Source: Echiichthys vipera (Eukaryota > Chordata > Actinopteri > Perciformes > Trachinidae). Taken from it: a DNA stretch of 64,000 bases. The stretch spans positions 26,999,172-27,063,171 of the forward strand of contig OY829660.1 of assembly GCA_963691815.1 (NCBI GenBank), written 5' to 3'. Positions 45,501 through 54,830 of the stretch are shown one piece after another (position 1 is the first letter of the stretch; each line of letters starts with the position of its first letter). The notes under the pieces were generated by a model that worked only from the letters and a program-made list of their open reading frames with translations, was not told the origin of the DNA and ran no database searches. Both the position numbers and the translations under genes were made by a program.

Positions 45501-48500
45501 ATATTGAAAGTATATTCGAATATCGAAGTTCAGAGATAAAGCCCTAATGTCTGTGGGAGCAGATGTGCTGAAGTCATTCAAAGCTGTGGCCTCTACACTT
45601 CCTGTTCATTTTTGAATCCTAGAGAAGAAAACATTGTTGAAATCTTCTCTTCTGACACAATGAACACTGTTCTCTCATTTTGATCACTGTGTTTTTCACT
45701 AAATAAAGGTTTTTGTTGTTGAAGAGCCTTGGTTATTTAAAAAACATGTTAGTACATCAGTGGGATAGACACAGAGGATATTCTATCAGATTCTGGACAA
45801 TAGAAAATAACAGTATTTCAGAATAAATCAAGTATTAATACTTTGTTCTCTAACTTTGATAAATAAATACAATCATACCATGCCCACTGCTGCAGTGTGT
45901 AGTTGAAAAGTATATCCCAGTTGACCAGTATCTACCTTTTAGTAGTGATCTTCCTGCCGTTGATGATCTTGGTGGAGGTGGACACAGAGCGGAAGTTGCC
46001 CATGCCCCCTCCACCTCCTCCCCCCCCAAAGGAGGAGGAGGAAAAAGAGGTGAAGCCTCCACCTCCCAGACTGCCCATGGTTGTCATGTGACCCATGTGA
46101 CCCATATGACCCATGGGGCCCATAGAGCCAAAGGAGCCGAAGCCTGAGAGAAACAGTACACACAGAGAGTCTCATTCAAACAGGTGAGAGTGATGTTTGT
46201 TTCTTTTTTTTCCATTTAGTCCTTGGTGCATGTCTTACCTGGGTCAAAGGGTGAGAAGCCAGCACCAAAGGGAGGAAAACCAACAAAACCCCCAAAAAAC
46301 GAGCCACCTGTCCGGCTGCGATTCCCCCTACTTTGGTGCCGCCGGCCACTGCCGAAAAATGGATCATCACTAAAGGGATCAGCACCTGAGAGAACAGGCA
46401 GACAGCAAAAGGTCAAAGTCTATCAAAACTGGTGCCGGAGAAGGGGAAAATTATGATTCAGGCTTTATTCCTAAAGCAGTGGCAGACCAACTACTTCACA
46501 CTGAAATACTATGACTTACCAAAAAAGTCTGCAAATGGGTCTCTGCCTCCGAAGAATTCCCTGAAGACGTCGTCTGGGTTGCGGAATGTGAATGGTTCAT
46601 GGAAATGATCTCCATTGTGGAAATGGCCCCCTGAAACATCATGCCATTGAAAACCCGTGTAAACAGTATAGACACGGCACAAACCAAATACTAACTCAAT
46701 GCATTCAAGACTGCTATGTCAGTGCTGATTTCCACCATTGCAGCCATCTCCATCTGTTCTACTCAACATCTAAAGGTGTGTTCGTAGGCGAATAACCATG
46801 AGAAGATCATTCTTTACCGTTTGAAGCTCGTTTATTTGCGTTTAATATATTAGCACTCTTTCCCACTTTGAACGGCAACTGCTGCACAACCTTTTATCTC
46901 AGGAGAATTCAAGTTGTTTCTGATCTTCAAAGCAGTGCACATGGTTTTCAGGAACAAACATGATTTATTATTTATCTCTGTCTGGCTTCTTCTTTTCTTA
47001 ATTTATGTTTTTCTGTAGTGTGTTTCAGGGTTCCTACACATTCTCCATTTCTAAATTCCAGCCTCAGGACTTTTTGGTCAATATTAAACATCTGAATACC
47101 AATTGTTAGATGCTTATTATGTAAGAAAATAGTTAGTAAAGTTAGTTAGTAAATGTAAAAAGTTTTAAAATCCAACCTTTAACACGTATTCTGACTATGT
47201 ATGCCATTATGTTGCCAAGTAATAACAAGACACTTAACCTACGTATTGCAGCTCATATCAGTGAATGAGCTCCAAACTGAAAGGTGTTCAACGCACAGCA
47301 TTTTATTCAAGCTAAATGCTAAAAGAGTGAAATGAATAAGTGTGAACCTGTAACACTACAGACAGACACAGTAGAGATGAACATTAACCAGGAACTACAG
47401 AAGAAAACACAAGTCTGTGCTTCATCGGCTTTAGATGGAGTAAACAGACTGTCAATAAATAAAATACTTAATACAATCTAATCATACATAAAATGTAGAT
47501 GACAGGTGTGGAAGAAATCCAATAAATGAGAATGGTAACCATGGTAACCCGACACCATCCTACAGCAGCTTGATTAGTTTCATATCATCTACAGGTCGGC
47601 TCTGTTGTTAGTAAACATGTTTGGATTTGTTTATATTCATATATCTTATTTTAGAAAGTGAGATAAAAGCCTGGAAACAACACAAACATTTTCCAAAACT
47701 TATCCAGACCTGGAAATGACTCATTCAATTCCAGACTTATGCATCCTGCACAGGAACCCTGATGTATGCTTGTTTTTTGTTTGTTTCTAATGAAAATGAA
47801 ATATTATTGTAAAAAAAAGTTTTATCTTATAGAGGAGTCAGACAGAAGTGTGTTTGACTACAGTCACAAGAGAGTGCAGCTCTTCTCTCAGGTAACTGGC
47901 ACAGAACACACAGTTTGAACAAAAGAAGAAATACATTATTGATCCCTGAAGGGGAATTCAATCTGTATACTCTGTGTAATGTGTAAAAAAAAAAAAAACA
48001 ATACACAGGCCCAACAGGATCTTTACACATGCATTAAAATGGAGAGAAGCAAGAACAACCACACTTCCAATGGACAATGGAATTGTCCAATAGAAAAAAA
48101 CAAAAACTGGTACAAACACAGACATTAAATAAATATGCTGATTTTTGAGGGAGCCACACATCTGGAAATGGGTTTTTAAGATGTGCCTTTTTTTAGGTGA
48201 TTAAATACAGACGCTTAAGCTGTTGCCCATGTCCACAGCACTACACTGATTAGCTTCTGTGTCAGTACTCCGGGTCCTATGTTCCCCGCTTTGTATGTTC
48301 CCAGATCTGTTATTTCTTCCACAATCAGTGCAGAATTCCCCTGCAAATAGGCTTATGTAGACCCTAACACTACCCCCTAATCCTGACCCCCAGCATAACC
48401 CCCAACCCTAACAAAATGCTGAATTAAATCCGCGAAGGCAGAAGCTTATGCCACCGGGGAACATAGGGATGACCCCACCGGCTGCATACTAACTGTCATT

Positions 48501-49536
48501 TCCAGTAGGTAACACACTGACTATGGATAAGAACCCCATAACCACATTTGACACTAGCTGAGAGCACTTACCTCTCCCTGCGTTGTTCCCCGTCAGTCCC
48601 TCTTTGCCATAGCGATCATATGTGCTCCTCTTGTTGGCTGGAAGGGGAGACAGGGAGAAGACAGTCAGAGACGTGAGGACCAAGAGGCACTCCTCTCCTC
48701 AGACCCACAGGTGTAGTTGGCATTCGCTTCAGTGACTACTGTGCAGTGTTTCACTAGTGTCTGGTGTTTATTTGCACACTTGTACAGAGAGTTGGGATAC
48801 GAACCATCTGACAGGACTTCATAAGCCTCCGACAGCTCCTTGAACTTCTTCTCAGCCTCCTCCTTGTTCTCTGGGTTTTTATCAGGGTGCCACCGTAAGG
48901 CCAGCTTTCTGTAGCTTCATGAGGAAAGAAGGAAGATAATGGCTGCTTAATGAGACTGGACGGAATAATTAGGGCCGCAGCAAATAGTTCAAAGCTTCAT
49001 TCATAATATTGACATTCAAATTCTAAACCAACATCTGAATACCGCGCAGCTTTTTTCCTATTTTGAATCTATTCGTTCTGTTTAAACCCCATACTTTAAA
49101 GTCTGCTACTGTAGTGCTTGAGTCCAGTCTTGGTATTGTGCCTTGTTTGACTCAGCTGTTGAGAACTGTTGTGACTGACTGCTGATTCTGGATCTGTTGT
49201 ACAAAACGTTGGCTAAATTCTATGCATTGATTCGTTTGATGTTAGAAGATTAATCAATCTTGTTTATGGATCCATCCTCACGGCCAAGTTTTATGAGTTG
49301 TGTAGGCGGCATGACACAGCTGTCGCACGATGCGCACAGCAGAACACATCCATTACATCCAACTGAAGTGGCTACAGTACATGGGCCATGGCTTTGTGAT
49401 CTGAGATTTTGGTCATATTGCCCAGCACTAGCTGAGTTACTGTAGAACATTTCAAAAGATGACCAACTCACGCTTTCTTTATGTCATCTGCAGACGAATC
49501 TCTCCGTACTCCTAAAACCTGGTAGTATTCCACCAT
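42513..49536 (-). CDS. dnajb6: DnaJ homolog subfamily B member 6 (HSP40 co-chaperone), 7 coding exons
   Basis: Coding exons (minus): 49472-49536, 48805-48914, 48572-48637, 46520-46630, 46239-46385, 45936-46143, 42513-42618; 813 nt, 270 aa. All junctions are GT/AG and the phases join (IKK-A-YRK, LSD-A-NKR, TTK-R-IIE). The J domain spans aa 1-~69 (MVEYYQVLGVRRDSS; HPD at 31-33), which stimulates HSP70 ATPase. A Gly/Phe-rich region follows (FTFRNPDDVFREFFGGRDPF), then the Ser/Thr stretch SVSTSTKIINGRKITTKR and the C-terminal domain (IIENGQERVEVEEDG). The end, GKEQLLRLEHK, matches the short cytosolic isoform type of this family, which blocks aggregation of polyglutamine and amyloid proteins. Oddities: a Met-Gly-His repeat at 177-185, a run of eight Gly, and a GTAAGG donor inside the last exon. 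The paralogue (6a or 6b) is not decided. Confidence 0.95.
42655..45860. mobile_element. Long inverted repeats enclosing nested elements in dnajb6 intron 6
   Basis: The left arm (42655-~42960, from GATCAAAATTAGAGAAC) and right arm (~45540-45860, ending GTTCTCTAACTTTGAT) are inverted copies of about 300 bp with good but imperfect match. Between them lie a LINE RT scrap (43093-43380, minus: VKGMTVEQVRKSKLLGITVD), a Harbinger copy, and ~700 bp of unknown sequence. A partial third copy of the terminus is at 62620-62690 in the exocyst gene. It looks like a DNA transposon with long terminal inverted repeats, or two inverted insertions. Confidence 0.65.
43491..44811 (-). mobile_element. PIF/Harbinger element, copy 2, in dnajb6 intron 6
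   Basis: 1321 bp with termini GGGCCTCATTTATCAA and TTTGATAAATGAGGGCC inverted, and ATT on both sides (43488-43490, 44812-44814). Same family as 37715-38692 but opposite orientation and 340 bp longer. The minus strand has the transposase piece VGAIYCTHVRLKAPSMNDYA (44560-44450), in which the catalytic Asp seen in copy 1 is Tyr. The plus strand at 43769-43900 encodes a Myb/SANT-like piece (FISLKSGIKGAHKNTVWKRI), the second protein typical of Harbinger elements. Both are broken. Confidence 0.85.
46640..48571. other. dnajb6 intron 3 repeats
   Basis: Intronic sequence. 'attgatccctgaaggggaattcaat' at 47938-47962 is a LINE-tail-like piece. At 48267-48470, inverted 'cctatgttccccg' and 'cggggaacatagg' enclose ~170 bp and look like a small MITE. 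No further coding exon is seen. Confidence 0.5.
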
Positions 49537-49787
49537 GATGAGTGGATGAAGGGAGTAACTTCAGGAGCTTGATGAACCTGTGAGAAAAAAAGAGAGCTGC
49601 TGATTAGTGTTACACTTAAAGGAGCTTTACAGGATTTTACTGTGAGCCAACTTGGTTAGTGTCCTGGATGGAACAGTCAAAACAGCACAACCACTAGTCT
49701 GGGAACCACTCTGCACACCTGTTTGATTGGTGTTTTTTTTTGCTCTAGCCATTCAGACAATCTTCTCCAATTTTGTTTCTCTGATTG

Positions 49788-50396
49788 GTTGTAGGTCATG
49801 TTTCTATGCTCTGATAGGTTGTAGGTTATGTTCCTTTGCTCTGATTGGTTGTAGGTCATGTTCCTTTTCTCTGATTGGTTGTAGGTCATGTTTCCTTGCT
49901 CTGTTGGTTGTAGGTCATGTTCCTTTGCTGTGATGGTTGTAGGTCATGTTTCTATGCTCTGATAGGTTGTAGGTCATGTTTCTATGCTCTGATTGGTTGT
50001 AGATCATGTTTCTATGCTCTGATAGGTTGTAGGTCATGTTCCTTTGCTCTGATTGGTTGTAGGTTGTGTTTCTATGCTCTAATAGGTTGTAGGTCGTGTT
50101 TCTATGCTCGGATTGGTTGTAGGTCGTGTTTCTTTGCTCTGATAGGTTGTAGATCATGTTTCTATGCTCTGATTGGTTGTAGATCATGTTTCTATGCTCC
50201 GATTGGTTGTAGGTCATGTTCATTTGCTCTGATTGGTTGTAGGTCATGTTCCTTTGCTCTGATTGGTTGTAGGTCATGTTCCTTTGCTCTGATTGGTTGT
50301 AGGTCATGTTCCTTTGCTCTGATTGGTTGTAGGTTATGTTCATTTGCTCTGATTGGTTGTAGTTTATGTTTTTCTTTGCTCTGATTGGTTGTAGGT
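49788..50396 (-). repeat. 30-bp minisatellite with a CCAAT-box motif in each unit
   Basis: About 21 units of 30 bp: CTCTGATTGGTTGTAGGTCA followed by TGTTYCTWTG. On the dnajb6 strand each intact unit carries AACCAATCAG, the reverse of CTGATTGGTT, a full match to the NF-Y consensus. Twelve units have the exact core, one a permitted variant; five have ATAGG instead of ATTGG. Because 30 is divisible by three, open frames cross it on both strands, but they are artefacts. Confidence 0.95.
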
Positions 50397-51044
50397 TGCA
50401 TTGCATTTAAGGCAGCACCAATTTGGATTATTTCTATATATGACTGTGCATACATTTACCACTGCGTAATCCATTAGGCTAGCCTGTATCTTGTAAAAAT
50501 ATTTTTGTTAATATTAATGAATTATACTGATTTCAAAGATAAAGTACGACCATCTCTCTAATTAAATTAAGAGATTTAAATTTTTACACATAATAAAGTG
50601 TGTAAAGTAAAGCAATGTTTCTGGCCTGTGACCTTTTATAGCTATGCAAATGCTGCCCCGTTATTACAGGATGCCTACGTCTATGAGTTGTGAGCAGTTC
50701 AGCCAAAGAGTAATGTTCTCAGATCGTTTCATTTTACTGTGTATGCGCATGGTTATGTTTTTTTACAAAGGGTCATTTTAGCTACTGGTATTTGCTGGAG
50801 CCTTTGGTTCACTGAGGCAGTCTGAACTGTTCAAAGCAGCAGCTAAACTGAAGGAGAACTCTTTGGAAGGGAGACAATGAGGACATTCAAGAACTAAATT
50901 AGACACTTTGATGACTTAGTAATAATTATATTCCTTAATATAGAGATAGACCTTAATATAGCATTGCTGTTTTGTCTTATTAGTAACTCTACTGTTTGGA
51001 TTATCATATAGTTATACACATACATTGTATTAATGTGTTAGTTA

Positions 51045-51637
51045 TAGGCCTGTCGCAATAAGCAACAAATCTATTAATCACATGATAACTTTTAATGAAC
51101 TTTGCCAGCCGTGATAAGTTTCATGTTGCCTGTGTTTTCCTGGATTCCCTCTATCAAAGTGACTGGAGGACAAGAGCCCTCTCTCTTCCTCAGCTCACCT
51201 CTCTCTTTCCTATTGAGGAGTTACCCCTCGTCTCGTGTCGCGTCGTGTCAGAGGAGGACCCCTGGAGTTAAGATGGAGTTGGTTTTAAAGCCGAACGCCT
51301 CAGCTGCTGCGTGGGAGCACTTCAGGTTCAAACCGAACGACCACGGTGAACCACTTCACCTGAACGAGCCGCTGTGTCGTATTTGTTGTAAAACAGTAGC
51401 AATTAAGCGCACCAATTTGATTTATTGTTTTTGGTTGTTTTGTTTATTTATTTTGGATATTTAAAATGTTTACCAGTTCTATTGTAAAATATTCTTTAGA
51501 AATAAACGTTTATTGATCTTTCAAAGGGTGTACTTGCATTATAATGCCATTATCATTATATCGGTTAAAAATAGTCTCAAAATGGCAATCATTTCTGGGA
51601 CAATTTATCGCCCAGCGTGTTATTGTGACAGGCCTTA
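51045..51637 (+). mobile_element. hAT-type non-autonomous element with BED-finger remnant
   Basis: Ends TAGGCCTGTCGCAATAA and rc TAAGGCCTGTCACAATAA; TTAGT on both sides suggests the start of an 8-bp duplication. The interior (51273-51410) encodes a ZBED-like BED finger piece (AAAWEHFRFKPNDHGEP, LCRICCKTVA) without the rest of a transposase. Confidence 0.75.
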
Positions 51638-52211
51638 GTACAAACTCTTATTAAAATGTCAAGCTCACTACTGCACACTGGTCAAGTTTACATTACTCCT
51701 TGATGACTTACACAGTATGAAGTTATTGAGAATGTTTTCATGTTATAAATTCTATGATACCATATTCACGTCCTTTTTATTTGCCAATCATTGTACACTA
51801 TCTAATCCCTGTTCTTATCAAAATGCTCAGTGCTGCCCACTGATCAACTTTACATAAGCTCATTACAGTGCACATGAGGTTTGACGCATGTAAGCACTTG
51901 AGTATGTAGAAGCTAATACCTACAATACACCCAGATATAAACATCGAAAATGATTTTGCTCGACAATCAATAATGGCAATGATAAGAAATAACTAAAAAG
52001 CCACTATGGAAAACTGTGCACCATAATTATACACCATAAAGACTTCTGCAGTCAGAAATCATAGAGAAGTAGATCTGAGAGGATTTTACATGATAATGTG
52101 AATCATTTGGTAGCAGAGTCATGTCATGAATCTATTGCTCACACCAAACTTATGCACTTTCTTCAGGAAAATCTGAAATCTTCTCCAATAATCTTGGTCT
52201 TGTCTTTCTAC

Positions 52212-53208
52212 CAGGGGCGGGGTTAGGGCATGGCTACTTGGGCTCAAGCCCCCGATGTTTTAGCCAAAGCCCCGAGTGTTTACAGTAGGGGGGAAAAAGT
52301 TCAACACGGTTTCAGTCAGTCTCCCTCCCCTGACCGCACCAGAGTCTGAAATGTAGCCTTCCTGCAGTACCGGAGTACTTCAAATCGAGATCTGTTCGAT
52401 CTGTCAGATGGACGTAGCTACACATAAAAGACTTTCTTTCTCTGCAGCAGCACAACGACCCACCAGCAACGCCAATGCCAGAACAGATGTTACAGGTCTG
52501 TGGATTTCTAGATAAACACTTTCTGTGTGCCAAGTTACGGACTGATGAAGTTATAGTTTTTTTTTTGTGTTGCATCTGCTGAAAAAACAAAATATGAAAC
52601 AAAAAAGGTGTCAAACTGATCATAAGCATTATATTCAAATCAAAATGATCTTGCAGTGCATGTAATCCTGATTGACATCTGATAAACATCAGAGCTGAAA
52701 AACAAACAAACAAGAAGTTCATTTTATTCTTTTCCATTTGATGCTGGCTGGCCCCACTGCTGTCTTTAATGCTCTGTTCGTCACTCCTCTCTTCTAAACT
52801 CAGTTTCATCTCTGTGTTCAGAAGTTATTCTTGCTTCACTGTCCACTCCTTTCCTTCCCAGCATTAGTTTGATATGTTCAGTACAAGACTCTGCTCTAAA
52901 CTCAGTTTCATCTCTTGAAAAGAAACTGAGAAAACTGGGTTTAGAGCAGAGTCTTGTACTGAAGATATCAAACTAATGCAGGGAATAAAAGGAGTGGACA
53001 GTGAAGGAAGAATGAAAAGGAGTTTAGAAGAGTATATGTAAGAGAATAAAATGAACTCTTGTTAGTTATGAGATGTCAATCAGGATACTATGCACTGCAA
53101 GATCATTTTGATTTGAATAGAATGCTTATGATCAGAACTTTGCGCATACGTCTTTCCTCCCTCTGGGCTAAGCCTCGGATCTCCCATAATCCTAGATCCG
53201 CCCCTGCT
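52212..53208. mobile_element. Foldback-like hAT-type element
   Basis: Termini CAGGGGCGGGGTTAGG and rc CAGGGGCGGATCTAGG. The centre (~52915) is a large imperfect palindrome: ~52610-52912 pairs with ~52918-53130, e.g. 'agagcagagtcttgtact' against 'agtacaagactctgctct'. The left arm carries extra segments. No protein is encoded. Confidence 0.8.
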
Positions 53209-53339
53209 GTCCGTATACATCAGTTCTTCTGAGCCATGAAGCTGTTTGTAGGAAGAATGCTCCATATTCATATTAATTACCAACAACTGATAACCATGGC
53301 AGCGCTTCTGTGCATATGTCCTCAGCACTTAGAACAACT

Positions 53340-53960
53340 GAAGTGTGTTTGTGCCCTCGTTCCAAACTCATTTTAAAGGTGAACGTACGGCGGTAGCTCG
53401 AAGACCTGGCGGTTCACACTGCTGCTAACTGAAGTGCTGGAGTGATGCTAGCTTGTTTATCACTGTGACCGTGACTAGCTGCTGCCACCGCGCACACATT
53501 CATGAATAGAAAGAGCCAGGAACGGAAGCCTGGGCGTTCACACGCCTCAATGAAGACTGTTATTTCACTGCCATGGTTTACTTTGTGTCGGTAGCTAGTG
53601 TTAGCTGCTCCCCGCGAACACAACGTGAGCTGGTTCACGTTAGAGCGTTAACGTTAGCTTAGCTGTGCCCAGCAGTAAACACAGCAGAAGAACACTCTTA
53701 CCCGAGTCCAGTCCCGCTGTCCGTGACCTCGGCAGATACGCAGGACAGACACACACGCTGGTATTTCGGTTGTGTCAGGAGCTAAACGGGGTTATTCATG
53801 TTCGGCAGGCTGCAGGCTATCAGATTAGACGCGACGTCCTGCGTCTGGCTTCTTCTCCATCATCGTCTTCTTCTGCTTTGGACTTTTACGGCAGACAGCA
53901 CCCGCACCGGCGCCATGCTGCCACCTTCAGGTTTCATCCCGTTATGGTTCCATGTTCGTA
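53340..53960 (-). promoter_or_regulatory. dnajb6: dnajb6 promoter region and non-coding first exon
   Basis: GC- and CpG-richer than its surroundings. The exon ends at 53702 with donor GTAAGAGT on the minus strand; its start is probably near 53880-53950 but cannot be fixed without transcript data. The inferred exon contains a five-codon upstream ORF (ATG at 53799, stop at 53782-53784). No TATA box is evident, as usual for a housekeeping CpG promoter. Confidence 0.6.
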
Positions 53961-54299
53961 TGAGCTCTCTTTCATTAGTCCAGTTTCTCAAGAAGTCAAA
54001 CATCCACACTTTTACTGATATTTATGCTAACCCAACGTTCCTCATTTCAGTTAAAGGTTCAATATGTAGAATCTTTGTCAAAAGCTATATTCAAAAAAAT
54101 ATATAATACACCCACGGGGTGTTTTGAGGGGTACAGAATTAAAGTATTCCTTTGCCATAAAAAATATATATTTAGTCTGAATTAATATTAATTTTTTTTG
54201 ACTTGACAATGACTTTTTGTCCTGTCCTGTTTCCATGGTAGCAGCCAATAGCGTTGGGCATTGTGGGTTGCCCCGGGTTGTCTGTTGTTGGGTGCAGCT

Positions 54300-54480
54300 A
54301 CTGTCAGAGGTGTCAAAAGTATTCACCTTGATTACTCAAGTAGAAGTATAGATACTAAGGTTTAAAAAGACTTCTGTAGAAGTAGAAGTATCAACTCAAG
54401 CTTTTTAACTCAAGTAAAAGTGTAAAAGTACTGGTTTCAAAATAACTTAGTATAAAAGTAAAAGTAATGTAAGGGGAAAA
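54300..54480. repeat. Short dispersed repeat ('ctcaagtaaaagt' type)
   Basis: AAGT-rich element with 'tactcaagtagaagtatag' and 'ctcaagtaaaagtgtaaaag'. A related copy lies at ~59405-59530 in the exocyst gene. Non-coding. Confidence 0.6.
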
Positions 54481-54830
54481 ATACCATCCATCCATCCATC
54501 CATCTTCATCTGCTTGTCCCTGTCGGGGTCGTGGGGGGCTGGAGCTGATCCCAGCTGACATTGGGCGTGAGGCGGGGTCCACCCTGGACAGGATGCCAGT
54601 CTATCACAGGGCACATAGAGACAAACAGAGACAGACAACCATTCACACCTACGGGCAATTTAGATTCATCAATGAACCGAACACCTGCACGTCTTTGGAT
54701 TGTGGGAGGAAACCGGAGAACCCGGAGAAAACCCACGCAGACATGGGGAGAACATGCAAACTCTACACAGAACGGCCCCAGCCGGGATTCAAACCAGGAA
54801 CCCTCTTGCTGTGAGGCGACAGTGCCATTG
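54481..54830. repeat. Common teleost interspersed repeat after (CCAT)n
   Basis: Begins with CCAT repeats. It then has 'ggggtcgtggggggctggag', 'tctttggattgtgggaggaa' and 'acccacgcagacatggggag', text I recognise as one of the most frequent fish SINE/LINE-tail repeats. Frames through it (PRDSNQEPSC) are not genes. Confidence 0.75.

Larger units (their letters stand above)
49577..53701 (-). other. dnajb6: dnajb6 intron 1 (5' UTR intron)
   Basis: The acceptor CTCACAG ends at 49578, directly before the 5' UTR part of the ATG exon (GTTCATCAAGC...). The matching donor GTAAG is at 53701-53697 after a CpG-rich exon. The intron holds the CCAAT-motif minisatellite, a hAT MITE and a foldback element. The start codon context is A at -3 and G at +4. 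50400-51040 and 51640-52210 contain nothing recognised. Confidence 0.7.

Noticed and set aside
48355..48415. Interstitial telomere-like CCCTAACCC text
   Set aside because: Irregular and short; no run of true TTAGGG units. Part of a MITE-like repeat.
49677..50406. Long open frames on both strands resembling a repetitive Asn/Ser/Gln or Cys-rich protein; also a CRISPR-like look
   Set aside because: The 30-bp unit is divisible by three, so frames stay open by arithmetic. There are no unique spacers and the host is a fish; it is a minisatellite in an intron.
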